Origin: Desnuesiella massiliensis
GTDB taxonomy: Bacteria; Bacillota; Clostridia; Clostridiales; Clostridiaceae
Assembly: GCF_001403615.1 (NCBI RefSeq)
Contig: NZ_LN879451.1
Span: 62,001-126,000, forward strand
DNA: 64,000 nt
Direction of reading: 5' to 3'
Part shown: piece after piece, positions 1 through 8,039 of the stretch
How the letters are laid out: every line of letters begins with the position of its first letter
How positions within the stretch are numbered: position 1 is the first letter of the stretch
Program-made: the position numbers and the translations under genes
The notes under the pieces: generated by a model
Seen by the model: the letters and a program-made list of their open reading frames with translations, nothing else
Told to the model about the DNA's origin: nothing
Databases searched by the model: none

Positions 1-1081
1 AGCTCAAATTCTCCACCAGAGTTTCTTTGGGGATCATTAAATTCCCTTGATAGGGCAATATATCTCCTCTTTGTAAAAAAGAGGTAAAGCTTTCTTCAAA
101 CTCAGTGTATACGCTATCTAATTTCCCCATGGATCTTTGAGTATCATCTAAAACTATAAAACCCTCTGCCATGTAATCAAAGAAGCTTGAAGGCTTTTCA
201 TAAAAATAGGGCAAATAACTATCTATAGTTTCAAAGCTCCAGCTTTCCTTTAAGCTTTCTAAATTAAGCTTTACTAGTTGGTTAATTTTATTAACTAATT
301 CCTTATTCTTTTTATTTTTTGGAGAACTTATAAACTTTTCTAAATCCTCTTTTATTAAATTATATCCTCTCTCCACATTTTCCTTGGTAAGGATTATCTC
401 CTTGGCTGGAAAAATCTCTATAGAGTTTACTTTTTCTATACTTCTTTGAGATTCTACATTGAAGGTCCTAATGGAGTCAATTTCATCTCCAAAAAGCTCT
501 ATTCTATAGGGATACATGCTAGTAGGAGGAAAGATATCTAGTATACCGCCTCTAATAGAAAACTGTCCTTTGCCATCTACTAGCTCCATTCTTTCGTAAC
601 CACACTGGACTAATTTTTGAGTTAATTGCTGTATGTCCAAAGAATCTCCTACTTCGTAATTAAATATATGGCTTCTAAATAGTTCAATAGGTGTATAACA
701 AGGAGCTAAAGCCTCAATAGAAGTTATGATTATCTTTCTTTCATGGTTTAATATTTCTTTTATAACCTTTATTCTTTCCCACCTTAAATCTCCCGAAATA
801 GCATCTACATTGTAAAATACTACCTCTTTCGTGGGGAAATAATATACCTCAGGTGTATAAAAACTTAGATCCTCATATAAATTCTTAGCTTCCATATCGC
901 TATGGGTTATTACAAAAAATGATTTTTCTAGCTCTTCATAAACTCCATATATCATGTAAGCCTTTGACGATTCTGAAATGCCATATATACCTACTGGGAA
1001 TCTGGTTGCGTTTACGTTATTTATTACTTCTTTAAAGTCTTTATTCCCTTTTAATGGGGTCATTAGACCATTCAATCTCAT
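1..1081 (-). CDS. mfd: Transcription-repair coupling factor Mfd, N-terminal part (partial)
   Basis: The gene runs off the left edge, so only about the first 360 residues are visible. Mfd is the ATP-driven translocase that removes stalled RNA polymerase at DNA lesions and recruits UvrA. The visible part starts MRLNGLMTPLKGNKDF and carries the UvrB-homology module of family members (for example the segments ISGDLRWERI and GGILDIFPP), which binds UvrA. The helicase part lies outside the window. It follows pth in the same direction with about 27 bases between them, as is usual in clostridia. The ATG is at 1079-1081. The identification is from recognisable family segments; the edge truncation is an artefact of the window, not a mutation. 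Confidence 0.93.
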   Translation of the reverse strand, partial: MRLNGLMTPLKGNKDFKEVINNVNATRFPVGIYGISESSKAYMIYGVYEELEKSFFVITHSDMEAKNLYEDLSFYTPEVYYFPTKEVVFYNVDAISGDLRWERIKVIKEILNHERKIIITSIEALAPCYTPIELFRSHIFNYEVGDSLDIQQLTQKLVQCGYERMELVDGKGQFSIRGGILDIFPPTSMYPYRIELFGDEIDSIRTFNVESQRSIEKVNSIEIFPAKEIILTKENVERGYNLIKEDLEKFISSPKNKKNKELVNKINQLVKLNLESLKESWSFETIDSYLPYFYEKPSSFFDYMAEGFIVLDDTQRSMGKLDSVYTEFEESFTSFLQRGDILPYQGNLMIPKETLVENLS

Positions 1082-1108
1082 TTAAAACACCGCCTTAAAT
1101 ATAAAACA

Positions 1109-1684
1109 CTATTTCGAAGCATTTACTATAAATCCATTAAATTTATTCATAGCTTCAGTAACTCCACTCTTTATCATGACTTCTACAGCCTCTATGGACC
1201 CTTCTAACACTTTATTTAAAATTTCTCTCTCATCCTTAGAAAACTTACCCAAAACATGATTTACCATATCATTCTTAGGCTGTCCTACTCCTATCTTAAG
1301 CCTTGGAAAGGAATCACTACCTAAGTGCAATATAGTATTCTTTATACCATTATGTCCACCCGCACTACCTTTTTCTCTTATTCTCATCCTTCCCACATCT
1401 AAGCTCACATCATCATATATAATTATTATATTATCATTGCTTATCTTATAAAAATTTATAGCCTGTATTATACTTTCACCACTCAAATTCATATAGGTAG
1501 AGGGTTTTAATAATATTACCTTCTCTCCTCCTATATTCCCCTCTCCATAGACTCCTTTAAATTTTATCCTATTCACAGATATATTATACTTATCACTGAT
1601 TAAATCTATAGCATCAAATCCTACATTATGGCGAGTATTTTCATATTGAGCTCCTATGTTTCCTAATCCTACTACTAAGTACAT
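1109..1684 (-). CDS. pth: Peptidyl-tRNA hydrolase
   Basis: Releases peptides from prematurely dissociated peptidyl-tRNA so that the tRNA can be reused. The 191-residue protein has the normal family length. It opens with MYLVVGLGNIG, followed by NTRHNVGFD, in which His19 is the catalytic base and Asn9 a substrate contact. The segments KPSTYMNLSG, DDVSLDVG and GSAGGHNG are the other active-site and tRNA-contact motifs. The reading frame stays open for 48 more codons upstream into the IS flank, but the ATG at 1682-1684 has a GGAGGAG site 6-7 bases ahead and matches the family N terminus, so the shorter start is chosen. mfd lies directly downstream. Confidence 0.95.
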   Translation of the reverse strand: MYLVVGLGNIGAQYENTRHNVGFDAIDLISDKYNISVNRIKFKGVYGEGNIGGEKVILLKPSTYMNLSGESIIQAINFYKISNDNIIIIYDDVSLDVGRMRIREKGSAGGHNGIKNTILHLGSDSFPRLKIGVGQPKNDMVNHVLGKFSKDEREILNKVLEGSIEAVEVMIKSGVTEAMNKFNGFIVNASK

Positions 1685-1751
1685 TCTATATTCTCCTCCA
1701 TGTTTTATCACTATCCTATATAATATTATATTATACAGCAAAAATAATAAA

Positions 1752-1769
1752 GAGACTTTTGAAAGTCTC
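1752..1769. repeat. Left 18-bp direct repeat flanking the IS (target duplication, palindromic)
   Basis: GAGACTTTTGAAAGTCTC, itself an 8-bp inverted repeat around TG. An identical copy in the same orientation is at 3377-3394. The two copies bracket the 1607-bp insertion, as expected for a target-site duplication. Read on the minus strand, this copy keeps the original T-rich tail of a terminator (TTTATTATTTTTG). Confidence 0.85.
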
Positions 1770-1793
1770 AGACTGTTGATAAACATTTTATGG

Positions 1794-1818
1794 GAATACC
1801 CGCTGTGGCGGGTATTTT
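1794..1818 (+). terminator. Terminator hairpin inside left end of the IS
   Basis: AATACCCGC, loop TGTG, GCGGGTATT and then a T run, placed between the IS end and the transposase start. It would stop outside transcription from entering the transposase gene, a known protective design in insertion sequences. Confidence 0.7.
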
Positions 1819-1889
1819 TTCTTTGCAAAAAGGATTTTTAACTTCGGTGTAGAATATTATACTCATAGGATAGTATGAGGTGATAAAGC

Positions 1890-3254
1890 ATGATTAAAGA
1901 AAATAATTCTGCACAGCAGAAACTAGAATTAGTATATATTGAAAACTTGGTTCCACAAAATCATTTGTTACGAAAGATTGATAAGTGCATTGATTTCTCG
2001 TTTATTAGAGAATTAACAAAGGAGTATTACTGTCTTGATAATGGCAGACCAGCTATTGACCCGATAGTTCTTTTTAAGATGCTACTGATAGGTTACATAT
2101 TTGGAATAAGATCAGAAAGAAGACTTGTAGAAGAAATTGAAGTTAATATAGCGTATAGATGGTTTTTGGGTTTCTCGTTATCAGAAAAGATTCCAGATCA
2201 TTCAACCATTAGCAAAAATAGAACTAAGCGCTTTAGCGAATCAGATGTATACCAGAAGATATTTGATAAAATAGTGGACATTGCTATTGAGAAAAAACTG
2301 GTAAGTGGCAAGATACTTTATACAGATTCTACACATATAAAGGCAAATGCCAATAAGAATAAATTCACCAATGAAGAAATAACTGCATCAACCAAAGATT
2401 ATCTAAATGATCTTGATGATGCAGTAAATAAGTCAAGAGAAGACCATGGTCAGACACCTCTAAAAAAAAAGCTTCCAGATAAAATAGAGAAGAATAGAAA
2501 AGTAAGTACAACTGATCCAGATAGCGGATTTATGACAAGAGATGGAAAGCCAAAAGGGTTCTTTTACCTTGAGCATAGAACTGTTGATGGTAGGTATAAC
2601 ATTATCCTTGATAGCTACGTAACCCCTGGAAATATCAATGATGACGAACCTTATGTGGATAGAGTTGACACAATAATAGACAAATTTAAGTTTGATACTA
2701 AGTATGCAGTAGCTGATGCAGGATATTCAACAGCTCCAACTATAAAGAAACTCTCAGAAAAAAGTTATCAGGCAGTGTTAGGTTTTAGAATGGGACCACA
2801 TGTAAAAGGCAAATTTACTAAACTAAGATTTCAGTATGTACCTGAACATGATCTATATGTTTGTCCAGGTGCAGCACCATTGCGTTATAAGACAACAACA
2901 AGACAAGGATATAAAGAATATGTAAGTGATAAGTTCTACTGTGATAATTGTTCGTTACGAGAAAAGTGCTTGACATCAGATAAAGCTGATGTCAGGACAA
3001 TTAGACGGCATGTATGGGAGGAGTTAAAGGAAAAGGTTTTTGACTTTCTTAGATCTGATAAAGGTAACGGTATCTATAAACGTAGAAAGGAAACTATTGA
3101 GCGAAGCTTTGCAGATTCAAAAGAACTGCATGGGCTTCGCTACGCTCGCTTCCGCGGATTACCCAAAGTTAGTGAACAGTGCCTACTAACATCAGTAGCA
3201 CAGAATATAAAGAAGATTGCATTGGTGTTATCACGCCAATGCTCGTACTCTTAG
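1890..3254 (+). CDS. IS1182-family DDE transposase
   Basis: 454 residues, full family length. The N-terminal DUF772 region includes GRPAIDPIVLFKMLLIGY and ends with the HSTISKNR segment. The RNase H-like core shows the DDE triad in recognisable settings: YTDSTHIKA (first Asp), VADAGYSTA (second Asp) and ETIERSFADSKE (Glu), the last followed by LRYARFRG. A four-cysteine patch, CDNCSLREKC, is usual in this family. GAGGTG precedes the ATG by 7 bases. No frameshift or stop interrupts it. Confidence 0.95.
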   Translation: MIKENNSAQQKLELVYIENLVPQNHLLRKIDKCIDFSFIRELTKEYYCLDNGRPAIDPIVLFKMLLIGYIFGIRSERRLVEEIEVNIAYRWFLGFSLSEKIPDHSTISKNRTKRFSESDVYQKIFDKIVDIAIEKKLVSGKILYTDSTHIKANANKNKFTNEEITASTKDYLNDLDDAVNKSREDHGQTPLKKKLPDKIEKNRKVSTTDPDSGFMTRDGKPKGFFYLEHRTVDGRYNIILDSYVTPGNINDDEPYVDRVDTIIDKFKFDTKYAVADAGYSTAPTIKKLSEKSYQAVLGFRMGPHVKGKFTKLRFQYVPEHDLYVCPGAAPLRYKTTTRQGYKEYVSDKFYCDNCSLREKCLTSDKADVRTIRRHVWEELKEKVFDFLRSDKGNGIYKRRKETIERSFADSKELHGLRYARFRGLPKVSEQCLLTSVAQNIKKIALVLSRQCSYS

Positions 3255-3325
3255 GAGAGAAAATACCAATTTTTACGTGAGTTTTTCACCTACCTACGCC
3301 CACAGTATGGATTTTTTTGCTGTTA

Positions 3326-3367
3326 AAAAACCTCATCAGGATTTTCATAAAATCCGATGGGGTTTTT
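3326..3367. terminator. Bidirectional terminator at right end of the IS
   Basis: Long interrupted stem (AAAACCTCATC, GGATTTT and its complement) with A runs on one side and T runs on the other, so it can work in both directions. It should end transposase transcription and, on the minus strand, htrA transcription, whose own hairpin lost its T tail to the insertion. Confidence 0.75.
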
Positions 3368-3376
3368 CAACATCCT

Positions 3377-3394
3377 GAGACTTTTGAAAGTCTC
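3377..3394. repeat. Right 18-bp direct repeat (target duplication) in the htrA terminator stem
   Basis: Second copy of GAGACTTTTGAAAGTCTC, 14 bases past the htrA stop codon. If the IS and one copy are removed, the joined flanks read (minus strand) AAAGAGACTTT-CA-AAAGTCTCTTT followed by a T-rich tail. This is a normal rho-independent terminator, so the IS split htrA's terminator. Confidence 0.85.
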
Positions 3395-3408
3395 TTTTTA
3401 AAACAGAT

Positions 3409-4629
3409 TTATTTTCGTTCCATTAAGGTTATGGTTATATCCTCTGCCTTATCATTTCTCCATATCTTTCCCTTTATTACATCTCCAACCTTATAGTTCT
3501 CTATAATAGCTTGTATGTCCTGGATCTTTTTAAGCTTTTTCCCATCCAATTCAACTATGATATCTGTGGGCTTCACTCCTGCATTAGCTAAAGCTTTCCC
3601 AGGTGAAACCTCTTGAACATAAATTCCTTCTATGCCCTTATTATCCAAAGTCACTCCTGCTCCAACAAAGCCTAGATCCGGTCTCTTTACTCTTCCATAG
3701 TTCATTAAAGATTCCGCTATTTGTTTTACCTCATTTATGCATAAGGCTATGCCTACCCCTTCTGAATTATATTGCTGTGTTAACTTCAAGCTGCTGATTC
3801 CTATTATTTCTCCTAGAGAATTGCATACAGCGCCTCCATTATTATAGGAATTTACCTTTGCATCTATTTTAAAGTACGAAATTCTATCAGAAGTTTTAGA
3901 ATCTTTAATCTCTGTTTTTCTGTTGTTAGAGCTAACGATTCCTACAGTTACAGAACTAGATATATCTTCTCCTAAGGGGTTGCCTAAAGCTATAGCTGTA
4001 TCTCCTATCTTAACCTTTGAGGAGTCTCCAAATTTAGGAACGGGTAAATTATCTACTTCAACTTTTATCAGAGCTAAATCTGAAAGCTTATCTATATCTA
4101 TTAATTTTGCTTCCAAAGGCTTGCTAGCATAGCTGGGTAACTTTACAAAAATCTTTTGAGCACCCTCTATAAGATTCCCATAAGTGAGAATATATCCTTT
4201 TGAATCAAAGACTATACCAGAACCTGTATTTTTGCTTACAGAGTTTGTATTAAACCCATCTGCCTTAGTGCTTATTCCTACAATGTAAGAACTAACTTCT
4301 TCAGCTACTATATTTATATCATTCCTTGGAACATCACGATGCTTTATATTTCCATCATCACTATTTGAGTTAACTATAGGAATATTACCTACTAATCCAT
4401 AATTTATCTTTGAGTATTTTTTTTCTACAATATAGTCAGCGGTAACCGCTCCTGATATGGCTGCTATCAAAACAAAGGAAAGACTTTTAAACATATACTT
4501 TATCTTTCGTTTGGCTTTATTTTGAATAAAGTTTATTTCTCCATAGTTTACACAGTGCTCTGATGAAGTTGTACAATCTTTATCTCTATTATCTAAATAT
4601 GTATCTGCATTTTTTTTACCGCTCTCCAT
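3409..4629 (-). CDS. HtrA/DegP-like membrane-anchored protein, catalytic His and Ser lost (pseudoprotease)
   Basis: 406 residues: a cytoplasmic N terminus, one membrane segment (about 46-65), a trypsin-like S1C domain (about 105-310) and a C-terminal PDZ domain (about 315-405). The fold is clearly HtrA (NTGSGIVFDSKGYILT, SDLALIKV, GDTAIALGNPLGE), but the His position reads ILTYGN152LIEGA instead of the usual TNxHV. The Ser position reads SYNN264GGAV instead of GNSGGP. Only the Asp (SD184L) remains. I read both substitutions directly in the DNA. The protein probably binds rather than cuts, through PDZ and a dead peptidase cleft; that is inference. It follows the response regulator and kinase genes on the same strand with a 93-bp gap and no clear terminator. 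AGGAGGTG precedes the ATG. Confidence 0.88.
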   Translation of the reverse strand: MESGKKNADTYLDNRDKDCTTSSEHCVNYGEINFIQNKAKRKIKYMFKSLSFVLIAAISGAVTADYIVEKKYSKINYGLVGNIPIVNSNSDDGNIKHRDVPRNDINIVAEEVSSYIVGISTKADGFNTNSVSKNTGSGIVFDSKGYILTYGNLIEGAQKIFVKLPSYASKPLEAKLIDIDKLSDLALIKVEVDNLPVPKFGDSSKVKIGDTAIALGNPLGEDISSSVTVGIVSSNNRKTEIKDSKTSDRISYFKIDAKVNSYNNGGAVCNSLGEIIGISSLKLTQQYNSEGVGIALCINEVKQIAESLMNYGRVKRPDLGFVGAGVTLDNKGIEGIYVQEVSPGKALANAGVKPTDIIVELDGKKLKKIQDIQAIIENYKVGDVIKGKIWRNDKAEDITITLMERK

Positions 4630-4722
4630 AAGGCACCTCCTATAATTATAAAAATATTATACTTCAATATTTTTAAATATATATGAACAAAGTATTATAA
4701 AATGATTATTTTTTTATAACAT

Positions 4723-6147
4723 TTATATTTTGGTTAAAGTAAAGATAAAGGTAACACCTTGATCTTTAGCCTTATTTTCTGCCCATATATCTTCTCCCAA
4801 TTGAGTTAATATATTTCTTACTATAGGAAGACCTAATCCCGTGCTAACCTTTGAAGTTCTAGACTTATCGGATTTATAGAATCTTTCCCAAATGTGCTTT
4901 ATATCCTCTTCCGGTATGCTTGGTCCATCGTTAAACACTGAAACTAATACTTTATTTCCTTTTATTTTAGTATTTATCTTTATATTTCCCTCATCGCTTA
5001 CATACTTAACTGCATTATCAAGTAAATTAGTAATAACTTGAATAAGCCTATCCCTATCCGCAGCTACATATAGATGCTCTTCTTGAAATACTACATCCAC
5101 CTTTAACTTCTTGTCATTTATTTTAGTTTCAAATTTTATAACACAAAGCTTAATTATTTCATTTATATCCAGCTCAGAAATTCTTAAAGAAAACTTTCCA
5201 GCTTCCATAGCTGCTAAATCTAATAGATCGTTTATAAGTCTTGTAAGTCTTTGAATTTCCTCGTAGGCTATGGTTAAATAATAATTTTCCTTATCCTTTG
5301 GTATTACTCCATCTAAAATTCCACCGATAAAACCTTTTATAGAGGTTATAGGGGATCTTAATTCATGGGATACATTAGACATAAATTCTCTTCTATTTTT
5401 TTCTACTTTTTCAAGAGAATCTGCCATGGTATTAAAAGAATCTGCTAATTCTCCAATCTCATCGTTAGAATCTATATTTACCCTTCGTTCCACATCTCCT
5501 TTAGAAATTTTTCTTGCCACAGCATTTATTTGGGATAAAGGTTTTATTAATATTCTTTGGGAAAAATAATAAATTACTATGCTACAAATAATAACAGCTA
5601 AAATAGCGCTTATCCATATTATGTAGTACACTCTCTTAAGAGGTGTCTTTATTTGATCTACAGGGGTATACATAGCTATTACGCCTCTAAAAGAACTTCC
5701 ATCAAAAACTGGCTTCATATAAACATATACTACCTTATCTAGGACTTTATCATAAATGCCCTTTTTCTCAATGGTCCTTCCAAACCTTAGCTCATCCATC
5801 TCCTTTATTCCTAAATTCTTAGATAGATAATCAGAATACTTCGTATTAGAAATCGCATATACAAGGCCATAACTATCTGAAATTAATATATCTGCACTTA
5901 CTAAATCACTTACAAAAGCCATATTCATTCTTAATCTATATAGACTTATCTCTTGTTGAGGATCATTAAGATAAGATTTTACGGATTCTGCTATTAATTG
6001 TCCTTGCTTATCCATCTGAGTTTTTCTTTGATCAAAATAATAATTCTGAAACCATACAGAAAGTATAGTTGCAATAATTATAAAACTTATAGCTGTTATG
6101 GATGTGAAAGCAGCTATCATTTTAGAAACAAGGCTATTTTTCACCAT
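4723..6147 (-). CDS. Sensor histidine kinase (HAMP, HisKA, HATPase)
   Basis: 474-residue membrane kinase of a two-component system. Membrane segments lie at about 10-32 and 174-195, enclosing an extracellular sensor domain of about 140 residues. HAMP is at about 196-249. The HisKA box is FMSNVSHELRSP with His261 as phospho-acceptor, and the ATPase domain follows (N box LLDNAVKYV, G boxes VSVFNDGP and STGLGLPIV). The ATG directly follows the response-regulator stop codon, and the ribosome site (GAGGTG) lies inside the regulator's last codons, so the two are translationally coupled. The signal is unknown. The dead HtrA protein downstream suggests an envelope-stress role, as with CssRS and HtrA in Bacillus, but this is inference. 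Confidence 0.93.
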   Translation of the reverse strand: MVKNSLVSKMIAAFTSITAISFIIIATILSVWFQNYYFDQRKTQMDKQGQLIAESVKSYLNDPQQEISLYRLRMNMAFVSDLVSADILISDSYGLVYAISNTKYSDYLSKNLGIKEMDELRFGRTIEKKGIYDKVLDKVVYVYMKPVFDGSSFRGVIAMYTPVDQIKTPLKRVYYIIWISAILAVIICSIVIYYFSQRILIKPLSQINAVARKISKGDVERRVNIDSNDEIGELADSFNTMADSLEKVEKNRREFMSNVSHELRSPITSIKGFIGGILDGVIPKDKENYYLTIAYEEIQRLTRLINDLLDLAAMEAGKFSLRISELDINEIIKLCVIKFETKINDKKLKVDVVFQEEHLYVAADRDRLIQVITNLLDNAVKYVSDEGNIKINTKIKGNKVLVSVFNDGPSIPEEDIKHIWERFYKSDKSRTSKVSTGLGLPIVRNILTQLGEDIWAENKAKDQGVTFIFTLTKI

Positions 6148-6834
6148 CTATTTCACCTCAAACTTGTAACCCACACCCCATACGGTTTCTAATTGCCAAT
6201 TAGGTCCTCCATGAAGTTTTTCTCTTAACCTTTTAACGTGAACATCAACAGTTCTGGAATCTCCCGGATAATCATATCCCCAAACTTCACATAGTAGTTG
6301 TTCTCTTGTAAACACTCTATTTTTATTGCTTGCCAAATAATGCAATAATTCAAATTCCTTTGGCGGCATCTTAATTTCTTCATTTTTATATATCACTGTG
6401 TAGGAATTAACATCAATAGCTAAATCTGGGAAGTTTAAAGTCTCTTTACTTCCACCTTCCACATTATACCTTCTCATTACAGCTTTGATTCTAGCTATAA
6501 GCTCTTTAGGTTCAAAGGGCTTTACCATATAATCATCAGCTCCTAGCTCTAACCCAAGAACTTTATCAAAGGTATCCCCTTTGGCCGTAAGCATTATAAC
6601 AGGGGTTTCATTCTCTTTTCTTATCCACTTTAATACATCAATACCATCTACATGTGGCAGCATTATATCTAAAAGCACCAAATCTGGTTTATACTCAGTA
6701 AAGGCTTCTTGAGCTAATTTCCCATCGTGGCAAAGCCTTGTATCATAACCTGAGCTTTGCAAATACATTTTTATAACTTCACATATATTTTCATCATCAT
6801 CAACTATTAGAACCTTAGCTATAGTTCCTTCCAT
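6148..6834 (-). CDS. OmpR/PhoB-family response regulator
   Basis: 228 residues. The receiver domain has the acidic pocket VDDDE, phospho-acceptor Asp56 in LLDIMLP, the LTAKG threonine and the VKPF lysine. The winged-helix DNA-binding domain has REQLLCEVWGYDYPGDSRTVDVHVKRLREKL. The frame also allows a GTG three codons earlier, but that lies one base from the GGAG ribosome site, whereas the ATG at 6832-6834 is about 10 bases from it; the ATG is therefore preferred. Partner of the histidine kinase immediately downstream. The target genes are not shown by the sequence; the htrA-like gene in the same cluster is the obvious candidate. Confidence 0.93.
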   Translation of the reverse strand: MEGTIAKVLIVDDDENICEVIKMYLQSSGYDTRLCHDGKLAQEAFTEYKPDLVLLDIMLPHVDGIDVLKWIRKENETPVIMLTAKGDTFDKVLGLELGADDYMVKPFEPKELIARIKAVMRRYNVEGGSKETLNFPDLAIDVNSYTVIYKNEEIKMPPKEFELLHYLASNKNRVFTREQLLCEVWGYDYPGDSRTVDVHVKRLREKLHGGPNWQLETVWGVGYKFEVK

Positions 6835-6964
6835 ACCTAGCACGCTCCTTTTAATGTTTAATCACTTATATTATAAATTTACCATAAATTCATAAACTAT
6901 ACTAGTTAACATACTGTAACTTTTAATCAATGTACAATTATAGAATTGTAACTGAGGATTAATA

Positions 6965-7020
6965 GACAATAAAAATGGCTGCTTCAAAATAGAAACTAAA
7001 TTTCCACTCCGAAACAGCCA
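6965..7020 (-). terminator. Terminator after prs
   Basis: On the minus strand TGGCTGTTTC pairs with GAAGCAGCCA across a long loop and is followed by TTTTTATTG. It lies 13 bases after the prs stop and separates prs from the response-regulator promoter region. Confidence 0.7.
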
Positions 7021-7033
7021 ATAATTCTAAATC

Positions 7034-7993
7034 TTATTCTTCAAACAATTTGCTTAATGGTACATCATCATATATTCTCTTAATAGCTTCCGCAAAAATA
7101 GGTGCTACCGAGAGAGAAACAAATTTTTCCAGATTATCTCCTTCAGGTAATTTGATGGTATTTAGCATAACTAATTTTTTGATGGCAGAACTATTTATTC
7201 TATCTATAGCAGGTCCTGATAATACGCCATGAGTGCAGCAAGCATATACTTCTTTTGCACCTAAATCTCTTAAGGCATTAGCCGCATTAGCTATGGTTCC
7301 TGCAGTATCTATCATGTCATCTACTAATATAGCAGTCTTTCCTCTTACATCGCCTATGATGTTCATTATCTCTGAAACATTTGCTTTAGGCCTTCTTTTA
7401 TCAATAATTGCTATAGGAGCATGTAATCTGTCCGCAAATTTTCTAGCTCTTGTAACGCTTCCTAAGTCTGGCGATACTATAACTACATCTTCATTTTCTC
7501 CAAATCCCTTATCTAAGAAATATCTAGATAAAATAGGTACTCCTAATAAGTGATCTAATGGTATATTAAAGTATCCTTGTATTTGTGATGCGTGAAGATC
7601 CATAGTAAGAACTCTATCAGCACCTGCAGCAGTTATAAGATCTGCTACTAGTTTTGCTGTAATAGGATCTCTTGATTTTGCCTTTCTATCTTGTCTAGCA
7701 TATCCATAGTAAGGAATTACTGCTGTTATTCTTCCTGCAGAAGCCCTTTTAAATGCGTCTATCATTATTAGTAATTCCATCAAATTATCATTAACTGGGG
7801 AGTTAGTTGATTGAACTACAAACACATCTGTTCCTCTTACAGTTTCATTAATATCTACGGATATTTCTCCATCGCTAAAAGTTCCTACCTTAGAACTACC
7901 TACAGGTATACCTAAGATATCTGCTATATCTTTAGCCAACTGGGGATGTGCATTACCCGTAAATATTTTAATATTTTTACCATGGGTTATCAT
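7034..7993 (-). CDS. prs: Ribose-phosphate pyrophosphokinase (PRPP synthetase)
   Basis: 319 residues, normal for the class I enzyme. It transfers pyrophosphate from ATP to ribose 5-phosphate to give PRPP for purine, pyrimidine, His and Trp synthesis. Signature segments are FSDGEISVDINETVRGTDVFVVQS, PYYGYARQDRK (flexible loop), VLTMDLHASQIQGYF and the PRPP-binding loop ILVDDMIDTAGT. It lies 46 bases behind glmU on the same strand and is probably co-transcribed with it. purR, whose product responds to PRPP, lies a little further upstream. Confidence 0.97.
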   Translation of the reverse strand: MITHGKNIKIFTGNAHPQLAKDIADILGIPVGSSKVGTFSDGEISVDINETVRGTDVFVVQSTNSPVNDNLMELLIMIDAFKRASAGRITAVIPYYGYARQDRKAKSRDPITAKLVADLITAAGADRVLTMDLHASQIQGYFNIPLDHLLGVPILSRYFLDKGFGENEDVVIVSPDLGSVTRARKFADRLHAPIAIIDKRRPKANVSEIMNIIGDVRGKTAILVDDMIDTAGTIANAANALRDLGAKEVYACCTHGVLSGPAIDRINSSAIKKLVMLNTIKLPEGDNLEKFVSLSVAPIFAEAIKRIYDDVPLSKLFEE

Positions 7994-8039
7994 TTACGAA
8001 GACCTCCTTAAAATTAAAAACTTGTATAAACAAGATGTT

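Larger units (their letters stand above)
1770..3376 (+). mobile_element. IS1182-type insertion sequence, complete
   Basis: A 1607-bp element between two perfect 18-bp direct repeats. Its ends are related as short imperfect inverted repeats: AGACTGTTGATAAAC at the left and AGGATGTTGAAAAAC read inward from the right (12 of 15 match). Internal hairpins lie near both ends: a terminator-like stem at 1794-1818 before the transposase, and a longer stem at 3326-3367 after it, which should stop transcription in both directions. The single intact transposase gene suggests that the copy may be functional. It sits between htrA and pth in the tail hairpin of htrA. The element limits are inferred from the duplication and the end similarity. 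Confidence 0.85.

Noticed and set aside
1685..1828. Upstream extension of pth into the IS flank
   Set aside because: The extra 48 codons run through the target duplication and IS end; the family start MYLVVGLGN with GGAGGAG ahead is clearly the real one.
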